NCBI RefSeq assembly: GCF_002081825.1
Contig: NZ_MUKU01000050.1
Coordinates: 1 to 34,583 of the forward strand
Direction: 5' to 3'
From: Chromobacterium haemolyticum
GTDB taxonomy: Bacteria; Pseudomonadota; Gammaproteobacteria; Burkholderiales; Chromobacteriaceae
Length of the DNA stretch: 34,583 nt
Shown here: positions 1 through 8,559 of the stretch, one piece after another
Numbering within the stretch: the first letter of the stretch is position 1
How the letters are laid out: each line of letters starts with the position of its first letter
Made by a program: the position numbers and the translations under genes
The notes under the pieces: generated by a model
What the model saw: only the letters and a program-made list of their open reading frames with translations
What the model was told of the DNA's origin: nothing
The model's database searches: none

Positions 1-108
1 GGTCACTGCAAGGGCGTGGACGATCCATTGAGGATCAATTTTCTGAGAAAGAGCAGAGAAATCAGGGTGTTTGTGAGCCTTGCCAACCATAGGGACGGAA
101 ATGAGTGA
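1..108 (+). CDS. possible C-terminal fragment of an unknown gene
   Basis: An open frame enters from the left edge and stops at a TGA at 106-108, giving about 35 residues (GHCKGVDDPLRINF... ending DGNE). The stretch is more AT-rich than the genes to its right. No domain is recognisable from so short a piece, and the frame could be open by chance. The hairpin at 151-180 could end its transcript as well as that of the facing gene. Confidence 0.2.
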   Translation, partial: GHCKGVDDPLRINFLRKSREIRVFVSLANHRDGNE

Positions 109-150
109 GTCAACATGAGCGAAGTATGAGCAAGATTCGCACCATGAAAA

Positions 151-180
151 ATGCCGTTCACTTGCTTAAGTGAACGGCAT
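151..180 (-). terminator. intrinsic terminator, perfect 13-bp stem
   Basis: ATGCCGTTCACTT (151-163) pairs perfectly with 168-180 around a GCTT loop. On the minus strand the stem is followed by TTTTC, so it should end the glutathione transferase transcript. On the plus strand a T8 run lies about 20 nt downstream (near 197-204), so some bidirectional activity is possible. Confidence 0.75.
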
Positions 181-218
181 TAGGGCTTGGGCCCGGTTTT
201 TTTTGACGGCGGCGCGGC

Positions 219-830
219 TCAGGCGACCGGCGGCAGGGTGTCGGCGAAGGACGGCCGCGTCATCAGCCGCTCCAGCAGGCTGGCCAGATTGGGGTGGCTG
301 TCGCGCCAGTCTATTTCCGGGAAGCGGAAATCCAGATAGCCCAGGCAGGCGCCGACGGCGATGTCCGCCAGGCTGTAGCCCACGCCGTTGCACCACTGGC
401 GGTCGGCCAGATCGGTGGCGAGCGCGGCCAGGCCGCGGTCTATCTTGCCGCGCTGGCGGGCTATCGCCTCCGGCATCTGCTTGTCGTCCGGGCGGCGTCT
501 TTCCAGCACGATGGCCACCGCCGCGTCGACGATGCCGTCGGCCAGCGCTTCCCAGCGCCGGGTGGCGATCAGCAGGCGGTTTTCCTGGGGAAGAATGCGC
601 GATACCGGCGAGATGTTGTCCAGATACTCGGCGATGACGCGCGAGTCGTACAGCGTCGAGCCGTCATCCAGTTCCAGAACCGGCACCTTGCCCAGAGGAT
701 TGTAATCGCCGACGCGAGTATCCGCGTTCCGCGGCACGTCTTTCTCCAGCGGGCAGTCTATTTTCTTTTCGGCCAGCACGATGCGCACCTTGCGGGCGTA
801 GGGGCTGGTCAACGAGGCGATCAGTTTCAT
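219..830 (-). CDS. yibF: glutathione S-transferase, YibF type
   Basis: This 203-residue protein is a cytosolic glutathione S-transferase. Residues 1-80 form the thioredoxin-like domain. The cis-proline motif NPLGKVPVL and the glutathione-contacting DSRVIAEYL follow the usual order. Residues 85-203 are the helical domain (EALADGIVDA, SLADIAVGACLGYLDFR). The whole sequence resembles E. coli YibF, including the opening MKLxxSxTSPxxRK and the C-terminal RPSFADTLPP. YibF's physiological substrate is not settled, so no reaction beyond glutathione-dependent chemistry is claimed. It is a single gene ending at the hairpin 151-180. The start at 830 is the only ATG that fits the family N-terminus. Confidence 0.85.
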   Translation of the reverse strand: MKLIASLTSPYARKVRIVLAEKKIDCPLEKDVPRNADTRVGDYNPLGKVPVLELDDGSTLYDSRVIAEYLDNISPVSRILPQENRLLIATRRWEALADGIVDAAVAIVLERRRPDDKQMPEAIARQRGKIDRGLAALATDLADRQWCNGVGYSLADIAVGACLGYLDFRFPEIDWRDSHPNLASLLERLMTRPSFADTLPPVA

Positions 831-864
831 GTTTCGGGTCGTTCTGGATGATGGCAGGCGAAGT

Positions 865-893
865 GCTCGCCGGACGGATAAGGCCCGGCGAGC
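865..893. terminator. 9-bp hairpin between two minus-strand genes
   Basis: GCTCGCCGG (865-873) pairs perfectly with CCGGCGAGC (885-893) across an 11-nt loop. It lies just downstream of the SIMPL-domain gene stop on the minus strand. No clear U-tract follows, so it may be a weak or factor-assisted terminator. Confidence 0.4.
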
Positions 894-929
894 GACTACT
901 TTAGCGCAATGCCGTGGCGGCTGGAAGGC

Positions 930-1619
930 TTACTTCAACTCCACCTTGCCGCTGACTTGCAGTTGCAGTTGAGATTGTCCTGGCCGCAGGTCCGGTTGCG
1001 CCACTTCTGCGTTGGCGGCCATGCCGGCAGCCTTCATCATCATAGGCGGACGGAAGATGGGGGACTGGCTGCCAATATCCAACTCTTTGATATTGCTAAC
1101 ATTTTTTCCGATTGCCTTGGCCGCGATCTTGGCCTGGGCTTCCAGGTTGGCGATGGCTTCCGGCAGCATGCTCTGCTCGGCTTCCTTGCGCGCCTGGTCG
1201 GACACGCTGAATTGCAGTCCTTGCAGCAACAGGTTCTGTTGCAGTTTGGCCATCAGTTCGGCGGCCTGGGTGAAGTCGCGGCTCTTCAGCTGGATTTCCA
1301 CCCGGCCTTGCCAGCCCTGAATCTTGCCGTTTTTGTCGTAATTGGGCCAGGTGTTGTAGCCACCGCTGGACAGCTGCACCTTGGAGTGGTTGCGGCCCAG
1401 CGCAATGCCCTGGGCGGCGGCCTTGTTAAGCCTATTGGCCAGCACCGCCGGCTGGGTGTTGCTCATTTGCTGGTAGAAGGTGGCGCTGATCTGGTCGTTG
1501 GCCACTTCGCGCTGCGCGCTGGCGGACAGATTGAGCTGGGTGCTTTCGGCCAGCGCCGGGGCGGCGCTGACGGCGAATAGGGTTCCGAGGCAGGCAAGCA
1601 AGAGAGTTGGTTTGTTCAT
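930..1619 (-). CDS. periplasmic SIMPL-domain (DUF541) protein
   Basis: The protein has 229 residues. Residues 1-24 are a Sec signal peptide ending ALA before ESTQLNLSAS. The rest matches the SIMPL/DUF541 family (E. coli YggE, Brucella BP26). It shows the repeated SASAQREVANDQISATF strand, a central block GYNTWPNYDKNGKIQGWQGRVEIQLKS, and a C-terminal strand LQLQVSGKVEL. Family members form periplasmic rings and are linked to oxidative-stress tolerance, but their biochemical activity is not defined. The start at 1619 has a GGGA ribosome-binding site nearby. The diguanylate cyclase gene ends 63 bp upstream on the same strand, so co-transcription is possible. Confidence 0.82.
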   Translation of the reverse strand: MNKPTLLLACLGTLFAVSAAPALAESTQLNLSASAQREVANDQISATFYQQMSNTQPAVLANRLNKAAAQGIALGRNHSKVQLSSGGYNTWPNYDKNGKIQGWQGRVEIQLKSRDFTQAAELMAKLQQNLLLQGLQFSVSDQARKEAEQSMLPEAIANLEAQAKIAAKAIGKNVSNIKELDIGSQSPIFRPPMMMKAAGMAANAEVAQPDLRPGQSQLQLQVSGKVELK

Positions 1620-1682
1620 GTGTCGATTCCCATGACATTGTTGTCTTGATCGGAAAAGTCCGATTTGCAGTGTGTAGGCCCA

Positions 1683-2876
1683 TCATGCCCGAGAAAAGTT
1701 TCCGACGGCATACTGCCCTTCGGCCAGTTCTATCCGGTTGCGGCCGTTGCGCTTGGCCCGATAGAGCTGGCTGTCCGCGGCGCTGAACAGGCTGGAGAGG
1801 CCGTCGTAAGGCTGCTGGCTGGTGCTGGCCACGCCGATGCTGACGCTGATGCTCAAGGGCGGGGCGGCGGCGGCCGGTTGCGGGCGCAGCGCGTCCACCG
1901 CGCGCAGGATGCGTTGCGCGACCGCGTGAGCGTCTTGCAGGCCGGTGCGCGGCAGCAGCATCACGAACTCCTCGCCGCCGTAACGGCCGACTATGTCGCC
2001 GGCGCGCGCTTGGGCGCGCAGGCAGGCGGCCAGTTGTTGCAGCACCAGGTCGCCGAACTGGTGGCCGTGGCGGTCGTTGATGCTTTTGAAGTGATCGACG
2101 TCCAAGAGCAGCAAGGCCAGCGGCTTGCGCTCTCGCCAGGCGCGGCGGCAGGCGGCCTCGGCCAGTTCGCGGAAGCCGCGCTGGTTGAGCAGATTGGTCA
2201 GGCCGTCGTGACTGGCCTGGTGCTGGGTCTGTTCCAGCGCGCGCTCGTAGCAGATGTACAGCGCGCACAAGATGAAGCTGAAGCTCAGCCAGTGCATGCC
2301 AAGCGAGCTGAGCATGGAAAAGCTCATTGAGTGCGCGTCGTAAACGTTGCCGGTCCAGATGGCGTGCACGAGGCGCGCCAGCGCCAGCAAGGCGTAAAGC
2401 AGGCTGACCGCCAGCGCCATTTTGCGGCCGGCGCCGGCAATGCGCGAGTGCCCGGGCCACAGTTCGCGCGCGGCCAGCAGCCAGGCGACCAGATAGACCA
2501 GGCAGACTGCGATGGTGAGCTGTCCCATATCGGCGGGGCCGGCCTGAAGATAGGCGGCCATGCCGGCGGCCACCAGCAACAGGCTTTGCCAGACGCGCGG
2601 ACTCTTGCCGTTCAGGTGGCGGATGCCGCAGAGCGCGAGGGGATGAAACAGCATCCACAGCAGATTGTTGAACACCAATTGCGGCCACGGTGGCAGGCCG
2701 ATGGGCAGCAGGCTGAACACGCCGCCCAGGCTGACGCTGGCGCCGGCCGCGCAGAAATACAGGAAGGCCTGCTCGCCGCGGTTGCGCAGCCAGAACATCG
2801 TGATGACGGCGGTCAGCGCCAGGCCGTAACCGGTGGTGCTGAGCACGGTGGCCTGAAAGTCGAGGATGCTTTGCAT
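1683..2876 (-). CDS. membrane-bound diguanylate cyclase (GGDEF)
   Basis: This 397-residue enzyme should make cyclic di-GMP from two GTP. Residues 1-210 hold about six or seven hydrophobic helices forming an uncharacterised membrane sensor. Residues 215-385 are the GGDEF domain. It has DGLTNLLNQRGF at the start, DVDHFKSINDRHGHQFGD for metal and substrate binding, and an intact GGEEF signature at 300-304. An RAGD inhibitory site lies at 291-294, exactly five residues ahead of GGEEF, so product feedback inhibition is expected. The ATG at 2876 follows an in-frame TGA only four codons upstream and has no visible Shine-Dalgarno sequence. A MITE-like repeat begins four bases upstream of it. Confidence 0.88.
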   Translation of the reverse strand: MQSILDFQATVLSTTGYGLALTAVITMFWLRNRGEQAFLYFCAAGASVSLGGVFSLLPIGLPPWPQLVFNNLLWMLFHPLALCGIRHLNGKSPRVWQSLLLVAAGMAAYLQAGPADMGQLTIAVCLVYLVAWLLAARELWPGHSRIAGAGRKMALAVSLLYALLALARLVHAIWTGNVYDAHSMSFSMLSSLGMHWLSFSFILCALYICYERALEQTQHQASHDGLTNLLNQRGFRELAEAACRRAWRERKPLALLLLDVDHFKSINDRHGHQFGDLVLQQLAACLRAQARAGDIVGRYGGEEFVMLLPRTGLQDAHAVAQRILRAVDALRPQPAAAAPPLSISVSIGVASTSQQPYDGLSSLFSAADSQLYRAKRNGRNRIELAEGQYAVGNFSRA

Positions 2877-2880
2877 GTGG

Positions 2881-2974
2881 GAATCTGTTCAAAGTCCGCT
2901 GTGCGTCGTGAAACCTCGCGCCTTGGGCGCGGCGTCTTGTCTCGCGAGCGTTGGCCAGAGCTTGAACAGGTTCC
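2881..2974. repeat. MITE-like dispersed repeat, copy A (short form)
   Basis: About 94 bp bounded by inverted ends: GAATCTGTTCAA on the left and TTGAACAGGTTC on the right. The inside shares CTGTGCGTCGTG and CTTGTCTCGCGAG with the copies at 13882 and 17093. This copy lacks about 50 bp of the longer copies. It lies directly upstream of the diguanylate cyclase start codon, so it supplies that gene's 5' leader. Confidence 0.6.
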
Positions 2975-3068
2975 GGGCGGGCGCGCTTTGCAAGGTGAAT
3001 TATGACAAGCGGCCCATCATAGGGCCGTTGTCCATGCTCTTCAATCCGCAAAGCTACGCAGCCAGGCT

Positions 3069-3107
3069 GACAAATCCCGACAATCAGGCCGTCGGGATCC
3101 ATTTGTC
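3069..3107 (-). terminator. hairpin downstream of malate synthase
   Basis: ATCCCGAC (3074-3081) pairs perfectly with GTCGGGAT (3091-3098). The stem can be extended by GACAAAT (3069-3075) with ATTTGTC (3101-3107) around a small bulge. It sits immediately after the malate synthase stop. A second short hairpin, CGGCCC/GGGCCG, lies at 3010-3027. Neither has a strong U-tract. Confidence 0.45.
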
Positions 3108-3110
3108 CTG

Positions 3111-4706
3111 TCAGGCCAGGTATTCGTACCCAGGCAGCGTCAGGAACTCGACGAAATCGTCGGAGGTGGTCAGCAGGTCGAACATCGCGGCGGCGTCGTC
3201 GTACTGGCGGGTCCAGCGCGCGCCGTACTCGGCCTTGAGCTTGGCCACTTCCGCCGCGTGCAACTGGTGGAACAGCTCGGCTGTTACTTTGCGGCCGTCG
3301 TCCAGCACGCCCTTGGGGCTGCGTATCCATTGCCAGATCTGAGAGCGGGAGATTTCTGCGGTGGCGGCGTCTTCCATCAAATTGTGGATGGGAACGCAGC
3401 CGTTGCCGGAAATCCAGGCGCCCAGGTACTGGATGCCCACATTGATGTTCATCGCCAGTCCGGCTTCGGTGATCGGTGCGTCCGGGCGGAAATCCAGCAA
3501 TTCGGCGGCGCCGACCTGAACGTCCGGCCTTTGCTTGGCGATCTGGTTGGGCGCGTCGCCCAGCACTTTGCCGAAGGCCTCTGCGGCGATGGGCACCAGG
3601 CCGGGGTGCGCCACCCAGCCGCCGTCGTAACCGTCGGCGGCGTCGCGCTCCTTGTCCGCCCGGACGCCGGCCAAGGCCTTCTCATTGGCCGCCGGATCGT
3701 TCTTGATCGGAATCAGCGCCGCCATGCCGCCTATCGCCGGCGCTTCGCGACGGTGGCAGGTCTTCAGCAGTAGCAGCGCGTAGGCGCGCATAAAGGGCAC
3801 GGTCATGGTGATCTGGGCGCGGTTGGCCAGACAGAAGTCGCGGTTCTGACGGAATTTCTTGATGCAACTGAAAATATAGTCCCAGCGGCCGGCGTTGAGT
3901 CCGGCGCTGTGCTCGCGCAGTTCGTACAGGATTTCGTCCATTTCGAAGGCGGCGAGTATGGTTTCGATCAGCACCGTGGCCTTGATGGTGCCCTGCGGGA
4001 TGGACAGCTCCTGTTGGGCGAACACGAACACCTCGTTCCACAGCCGCGCTTCCAGATGGCTTTCCATCTTGGGCAGGTAGTAATAGGTGGCGCTGCCCAC
4101 GCTGTGCAGATAGGCAATGTTGTGGAAGAAGGACAAGGCGAAGTCGAACAGCGCGCCGGAGACGATGTCGCCGTCCACCTTGAGGTGTTTTTCCATCAAA
4201 TGCCAGCCTCGCGGGCGCAGCAGCAGGGTGGCGGTGTCGGCGTTGAGCCGGTATTGCTTGCCGTCCGGGTTGGCGAAGGAAATGGTCTTGCGATAGGCGT
4301 CGCGGACATTGATCTGGCCGTTGATCTGGTTGTCCCAGCTGGGGCAGTTGGAGTCCTCGAAATCCGCCATGAAGCTCTTGGCGCCGGAGTTGAGCGCATT
4401 GATCATCATCTTGCGCTCCACCGGGCCGGTGATTTCCACGCGGCGGTCCAGCAAGTCGTCCGGCAGCGGCGCGATCTTCCAGTCGCCGGCGCGGACGGCG
4501 GCGGTGTCCGGCAGGAAGTCCGGCAGCTTGCCCGCGTCCAGCTCGGTCTGGCGCGCGGCGCGGGCGGCCATCAGTTCGCGGCGTCGCGGCTCGAAGCGGC
4601 GGTGCAGCTTGGCGATGAAGGCCAGCGCGTCGTGGCTGAGAATGTCGGCGTAGGCCGGGGTGAGCGTAGCGAGGATTTCCATCCCCTGGGGAAGCGCGGC
4701 TGCCAT
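3111..4706 (-). CDS. aceB: malate synthase A
   Basis: The enzyme condenses glyoxylate with acetyl-CoA to give malate, the second step of the glyoxylate bypass used for growth on acetate or fatty acids. Its 531 residues match the usual length of the A isoform. Visible signatures are [11 protein letters not shown] with catalytic Arg166, [19 protein letters not shown] with metal ligand Glu248, GRWDYIFS with Asp276, and [13 protein letters not shown] with the catalytic base Asp446. The start at 4706 has a good AAGGAG site seven bases upstream. Isocitrate lyase is not adjacent. The divergent LysR gene at 4871 shares the 164-bp AT-rich intergenic region and may regulate it, but that is inference. 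Confidence 0.96.
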   Translation of the reverse strand: MAAALPQGMEILATLTPAYADILSHDALAFIAKLHRRFEPRRRELMAARAARQTELDAGKLPDFLPDTAAVRAGDWKIAPLPDDLLDRRVEITGPVERKMMINALNSGAKSFMADFEDSNCPSWDNQINGQINVRDAYRKTISFANPDGKQYRLNADTATLLLRPRGWHLMEKHLKVDGDIVSGALFDFALSFFHNIAYLHSVGSATYYYLPKMESHLEARLWNEVFVFAQQELSIPQGTIKATVLIETILAAFEMDEILYELREHSAGLNAGRWDYIFSCIKKFRQNRDFCLANRAQITMTVPFMRAYALLLLKTCHRREAPAIGGMAALIPIKNDPAANEKALAGVRADKERDAADGYDGGWVAHPGLVPIAAEAFGKVLGDAPNQIAKQRPDVQVGAAELLDFRPDAPITEAGLAMNINVGIQYLGAWISGNGCVPIHNLMEDAATAEISRSQIWQWIRSPKGVLDDGRKVTAELFHQLHAAEVAKLKAEYGARWTRQYDDAAAMFDLLTTSDDFVEFLTLPGYEYLA

Positions 4707-4782
4707 GCTGGGACTCCTTTGCAGTATTGGGCCGGACGGGATGCGGGCGCGTCCGGACCTGGGACAGTGAAGCGGGACCTGG

Positions 4783-4830
4783 CTAGTCTATCTAGGCAAA
4801 GCGTAAAAAAAAATGCATATATAGACATAT
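4783..4830. promoter_or_regulatory. divergent control region between aceB and the LysR gene
   Basis: The intergenic region 4707-4870 is unusually AT-rich around 4800-4860. It holds CTAGTCTATCTAG at 4783-4795 and an inverted match, GTCTAT (4786-4791) with ATAGAC (4821-4826). Such dyads between a LysR gene and a divergent target are typical operator locations. No experimental site is implied. Confidence 0.35.
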
Positions 4831-4870
4831 CATCTTTTACTTTTTGTTAGCTAATCGTAGGGCGGCCTGA

Positions 4871-5761
4871 ATGTTGAAACAATTGGAGACCTTTGTCGCC
4901 GTGGTGTCGCAGGGCAGCTTGTCGGCCGCCGCGCGCCAGGAAGGGGTGGTGCCGGCCATCATCGGCCGGCGCATAGACGCGCTGGAGGATAGGCTGGGCG
5001 TCAAGCTCTTGACCCGCAGCACGCGCAGCCTGGCCTTGACGCAGGAGGGCGCGGCCTTTTTCGAAGACTGCCAGCGCATCCTCGCCGATCTGGAGGACGC
5101 CGAGGCGGCGGTGGCTTCCGGCAGCGGCCGCGCGCGAGGCCATTTGCGGGTATCGGCGCCGGCCGGTTTCGGCCGCAAGCACGTGGCGCCGCACATCGCG
5201 GGTTTCCAGCAACTTCACCCGGACGTCAAGGTGACGCTGGATCTGTCTGACCGGCTGGTGGACCTGCAGCGCGACCGCATCGATTGCGCGATCCGTATTT
5301 CAGACCTGGCGGATTCCTCGCTGGTGGCGATCAGGCTGGCGGAAAACCGTCGTGTAGTCGTGGCGGCGCCGGCCTATCTGGCTCGCCACGGCTTGCCGCT
5401 TCGGCTGGAGGACCTGGCCGAGCACAACTGCCTGTCGCTGGGGGAGAGCCAGAGCCGCGGCTGGGCGTTTCGGCGCGAGGGCGAGGCGGTGAACCTGCGC
5501 GTGGCTGGCCGGCTGGAGTGCAACGACGGCGCGGTGCTGCACGACTGGGCGCTGCAGGGCTTGGGTTTGGCCTGGCGCTCGCTGTGGGAAGTGAAGGACG
5601 ATCTATCCGACGGTCGGCTGGTGACGGTGCTGGATGAGTTCTCCGCGCCGGACTATCCCGTATGCGCGGTGGTGCCGCAGCGACGCTTGCTGCCGGCGCG
5701 GGTGCGGCACTTCGTCGACTATCTGCGGTCAGTATATGCTGACGCGGCTTATTGGAATTGA
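4871..5761 (+). CDS. LysR-type transcriptional regulator
   Basis: The protein has 296 residues with a winged helix-turn-helix at about 1-60 (LETFVAVVSQGSLSAAARQEGVVPAIIGRRIDALEDRLG, then LLTRSTRSLALTQEG). It is followed by a LysR substrate-binding domain at about 90-290 with the usual opening RGHLRVSAPAGFGRKHVAP. The effector-domain sequence resembles the large CrgA/DsdC-like subgroup but does not identify a ligand. The gene diverges from aceB, the classical arrangement for a regulator and its target. A small exported-protein gene starts four bases after the stop. Confidence 0.88.
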   Translation: MLKQLETFVAVVSQGSLSAAARQEGVVPAIIGRRIDALEDRLGVKLLTRSTRSLALTQEGAAFFEDCQRILADLEDAEAAVASGSGRARGHLRVSAPAGFGRKHVAPHIAGFQQLHPDVKVTLDLSDRLVDLQRDRIDCAIRISDLADSSLVAIRLAENRRVVVAAPAYLARHGLPLRLEDLAEHNCLSLGESQSRGWAFRREGEAVNLRVAGRLECNDGAVLHDWALQGLGLAWRSLWEVKDDLSDGRLVTVLDEFSAPDYPVCAVVPQRRLLPARVRHFVDYLRSVYADAAYWN

Positions 5762-5765
5762 GGCG

Positions 5766-6227
5766 ATGAAGATGAAAACAGCGATGGCGGCGCTGCTGGC
5801 GGTGCTGGCGGCCGCTCCGGCCTGGGCCGGCGCGGGCACGGTGGGGCTGAGCTGCCTGCCGTCGGCCGGCGCCGGCGTGGACATGCGCGAATGGCTGCTG
5901 GACCGGTTGGCTTTGAAGGGAGCGGCGGTGGACGAGGCGCGGCCTCAGTGGAAGCTGTGCTTCAAGCAAAGCCAGCAGCGCCAGGTGTATTGGCCTGCGG
6001 ACGGCTGGTATGCCGGCGGCTGGCGCGATTGGCGCTACGGCGGCGGCATGTACTGGTCGCCGGACTATCAGGTGAGAACGGTGCGCACGTTGGCGCTGGA
6101 GGTGGTCAACAGCGCGGACGGCGCTGTGCTGTGGCAGGGTCAGCAGGAGTTGGGCGACGGGGACAACGGGCGCCAGCAATTGGAGAACGCCGCGCGCAAA
6201 TTGATAGATTTGATGCCTTTGCCATAA
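5766..6227 (+). CDS. small exported protein, possibly DUF4136-like
   Basis: The predicted 153-residue product starts MKMKTAMAALLAVLAAAPAWAGAG, a clear Sec signal peptide cleaved near residue 22. The mature part has a Trp/Gly/Tyr-rich stretch (WYAGGWRDWRYGGGMYW). It ends with a strand-helix element (LALEVVNSADGAVLWQG, ARKLIDLMPLP) that recalls the C-terminus of DUF4136 lipoproteins, but there is no lipobox. Two cysteines remain after the signal peptide. It begins four bases after the LysR stop and is probably translated from the same message. The function is unknown. Confidence 0.65.
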   Translation: MKMKTAMAALLAVLAAAPAWAGAGTVGLSCLPSAGAGVDMREWLLDRLALKGAAVDEARPQWKLCFKQSQQRQVYWPADGWYAGGWRDWRYGGGMYWSPDYQVRTVRTLALEVVNSADGAVLWQGQQELGDGDNGRQQLENAARKLIDLMPLP

Positions 6228-6538
6228 TTTGTTTTGCGCTATGATGACGTGCAGGGTTTGCCAATGGCGGGCTATATGGGGTTTCCCGCATTGCCGGCTT
6301 CGGGCCCTACGGTACTATCGCATTCTTCCCCGGCATGAACTGCGTGGATCGGCGGCTTAAGCACCGCGCTCGACAACGGCAAGTCCTTGTTATCGCGTTT
6401 ATTTAAAGCCAACGACAGACAGAGCAGCGGGGAGAGGACACAACAGATCATACAGGCCCCATCCGAGTATGAAGCGCCCGCCGGGACAGCGGGCGCTTTG
6501 TCGTTGTACCGGACGGCCGTTACGGGACAGTGAAACCA
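6228..6538 (+). other. structured 311-bp leader ahead of the permease gene
   Basis: No convincing gene lies here. Two hairpins are visible. One at 6262-6293 pairs CAATG with CATTG and CGGG with CCCG around one bulged G. The other, at 6474-6496, is a perfect GCGCCCGC/GCGGGCGC stem with a 7-nt loop followed by TTTGTCGTT. The second resembles an intrinsic terminator or attenuator about 40 bp before the permease start. It could simply terminate the upstream gene. I could not match it to a known riboswitch class. Confidence 0.4.
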
Positions 6539-7936
6539 ATGAGTTTGATGCGCAAAAAGAGCGTCCAGGGAATGCTGGCTACCGCTCAAACCTCGCGTGG
6601 GCTTCGCAAGGAGCTTTCCGCTTTCGACCTTACCATGCTCGGCATCGGCGCCATCATCGGCACCGGCATCTTCGTGCTGACCGGCACCGGCGCCACCGTG
6701 GCCGGCCCCGGCCTGGTGCTTTCCTTCATAATCAGCGCTTTCGCCTGCGGCTTCGCCGCGCTGTGCTACGCCGAGTTCGCCTCCATGCTGCCGGTTTCCG
6801 GCTCCACTTACACCTACGCTTACGCGACGCTGGGCGAGATGATAGCCAGGATTATAGGCTGGGACCTGCTGCTGGAATACCTGCTGGCTTCGTCGGCGGT
6901 GTCGGTGGGCTGGTCCGGCTATTTCCAGAGCCTGTTGTCCGGCTTTGGCGTGACCTTGCCCGAATACCTGACCGCCGCCGCCGGCTCCTTGCCGGGCAAG
7001 CAGACGCTGTTCAATCTGCCGGCCTTCTGCGTGGCGCTGATGATCACCGCCTTGTTGGCCTTCGGCATCAAGGAGTCCAAGCGCGTCAACAATGTGGTGG
7101 TGCTGATCAAGGTGGGCGTGGTGTTGCTGTTCATCGGCATCGGCGTGTGGCACGTCAAGCCGGTGAACTGGCAGCCGGCGCTGCCCTTCGGCTTTTCCGG
7201 CGTGTTCCACGGCGCCGCCATCGTGTTCTTCAGCTTCATCGGCTTCGACGCGGTGACCTGCGCCGCCGAGGAAGTGAAGAACCCGGCCAAGGACATCCCG
7301 CGGGGGGTGATCTGGTCGCTGGGCGTGTGCTCGCTGCTCTATGTGGTGGTGGCGGCCATCATGACCGGCATCGTGCCTTATATGCAGTTCGCCGGCGTAG
7401 ACCACCCGGTGTCGCTGGCCTTGCAAGTGGCCAAGCTTGACTGGTTCGCCGGCTTTGTCGACCTGGGCGCCATCCTGGGCATGATGACGGTGATTCTGGT
7501 GATGACCTACGGTCAGACTCGCATCCTGTTCGCCATGTCGCGCGACGGCCTGCTGCCCAAGATCTTCTCCGAGGTGAACCCTAAGTACGGCACGCCGTAC
7601 AAGGCTACCTGGCTTATCGGCAGCATCATCGCCTTGCTGGCCGGCTTTGTGCCGCTGCACACTCTGGCGGAATTGGTGAACATCGGCACGCTGGCCGCCT
7701 TTACCCTGATCGCCTTGTCGGTGATCGTGCTGCGCAAGCGCGAACCCAATCTGCCGCGCAAATTCGTTTGCCCAGGCGTGCCCTACATCCCGACGCTGGC
7801 CATTCTGTGCTGCGGCTTTCTGATGACCCAGCTGTCGTTGCTGACTTGGCTGTGTTTCATGGCTTGGCTGTTGATAGGCCTGGTGGTGTACTTTGGGTAT
7901 TCGCGGCGGAATTCGCTGTTGAACAATCCCGCCTGA
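6539..7936 (+). CDS. APC-family amino acid permease (YfnA/CAT-like)
   Basis: An inner-membrane amino acid transporter of the APC superfamily with about twelve hydrophobic helices. Helix 1 carries the unwound substrate-binding motif ([18 protein letters not shown]). Helix 6 carries the conserved [27 protein letters not shown]. Both are typical of the cationic amino acid transporter/YfnA branch, but the substrate cannot be fixed from sequence. Two starts are possible: GTG at 6530 and ATG at 6539. I prefer 6539 because the GGGA at 6524-6527 is too close to the GTG. Conserved sequence begins well after either. A strong terminator follows at 7948-7975. Confidence 0.9.
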   Translation: MSLMRKKSVQGMLATAQTSRGLRKELSAFDLTMLGIGAIIGTGIFVLTGTGATVAGPGLVLSFIISAFACGFAALCYAEFASMLPVSGSTYTYAYATLGEMIARIIGWDLLLEYLLASSAVSVGWSGYFQSLLSGFGVTLPEYLTAAAGSLPGKQTLFNLPAFCVALMITALLAFGIKESKRVNNVVVLIKVGVVLLFIGIGVWHVKPVNWQPALPFGFSGVFHGAAIVFFSFIGFDAVTCAAEEVKNPAKDIPRGVIWSLGVCSLLYVVVAAIMTGIVPYMQFAGVDHPVSLALQVAKLDWFAGFVDLGAILGMMTVILVMTYGQTRILFAMSRDGLLPKIFSEVNPKYGTPYKATWLIGSIIALLAGFVPLHTLAELVNIGTLAAFTLIALSVIVLRKREPNLPRKFVCPGVPYIPTLAILCCGFLMTQLSLLTWLCFMAWLLIGLVVYFGYSRRNSLLNNPA

Positions 7937-7947
7937 GGCGGAGCGTG

Positions 7948-7975
7948 AAAAAGCCGGCTTTAGCCGGCTTTTTTT
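7948..7975 (+). terminator. intrinsic terminator of the permease gene
   Basis: AAAAAGCCGGC (7948-7958) pairs with GCCGGCTTTTT (7963-7973) around TTTA, and the T-run continues to 7975. It is a textbook rho-independent terminator 12 bases after the permease stop. Confidence 0.9.
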
Positions 7976-8031
7976 GCGCTCGCGGCCGGCTGCGGGCGGA
8001 TAATGGCGGCAGGGACGGAGGAGGAGAAACG

Positions 8032-8559
8032 ATGGAAGCGAAGACCGAATTGACGGTATGGCAGGGCGACATCACCACGCTGGCGCTGGACGCCATCGTT
8101 AACGCCGCCAACGCCAGCTTGCTGGGCGGCGGCGGCGTGGACGGGGCCATTCACCGCGCCGCGGGGCCGGAGCTGCTGGCGGAATGCCTGACCTTGAACG
8201 GCTGCCGCGTCGGCGAGGCCAAGCTGACCGCCGGCTACCGGCTGCCGGCGCGGCATGTGATTCATACGGTGGGGCCGATGTGGCAAGGCGGCGCTCAGGG
8301 AGAGGCGGAGTCGCTGGCCGCCTGCTACCGCAACAGCCTGGCGCTGGCGGCGCGGCACGGGCTGGCCAGCATCGCCTTCCCGGCGATCAGCTGCGGCGTT
8401 TACGGCTATCCGGCCACAGAGGCCAGCGATATCGCGGTTGGCACCGTTCGTCAGTGGCTGGCGCAAGAGCAGCATACGTTGCGGCGCGTGCTGCTGGTGG
8501 CCTTCGACGACGCGATGGCCGGCCGCTACCGACGCTTGTTGGCCGGCGAGGCTAGCTGA
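8032..8559 (+). CDS. ymdB: macrodomain protein, O-acetyl-ADP-ribose deacetylase (YmdB-like)
   Basis: The 175-residue product is a single macrodomain, closely resembling E. coli YmdB along its whole length. Visible motifs are [16 protein letters not shown], which binds ADP-ribose and includes the catalytic Asn, [18 protein letters not shown] with the catalytic Asp-containing loop, and the phosphate-binding [13 protein letters not shown]. YmdB hydrolyses O-acetyl-ADP-ribose and, in E. coli, also influences RNase III. Only the former is a safe transfer. The ATG at 8032 is preceded by GGAGGAG. Its stop overlaps the stop of the facing ion-channel gene by eight bases. Confidence 0.88.
   Translation: MEAKTELTVWQGDITTLALDAIVNAANASLLGGGGVDGAIHRAAGPELLAECLTLNGCRVGEAKLTAGYRLPARHVIHTVGPMWQGGAQGEAESLAACYRNSLALAARHGLASIAFPAISCGVYGYPATEASDIAVGTVRQWLAQEQHTLRRVLLVAFDDAMAGRYRRLLAGEAS

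Noticed and set aside
6421-6520. Glycine or guanidine riboswitch in the permease leader
   Set aside because: GGGGAGAGGACA and CCGGGACAG look superficially similar to parts of these classes, but the remaining conserved segments and pairing are missing.
6272-7660. Very long open frame antisense to the permease
   Set aside because: His/Gln/Gly/Ala-rich composition typical of antisense frames over GC-rich genes. The permease on the other strand has clear family motifs.
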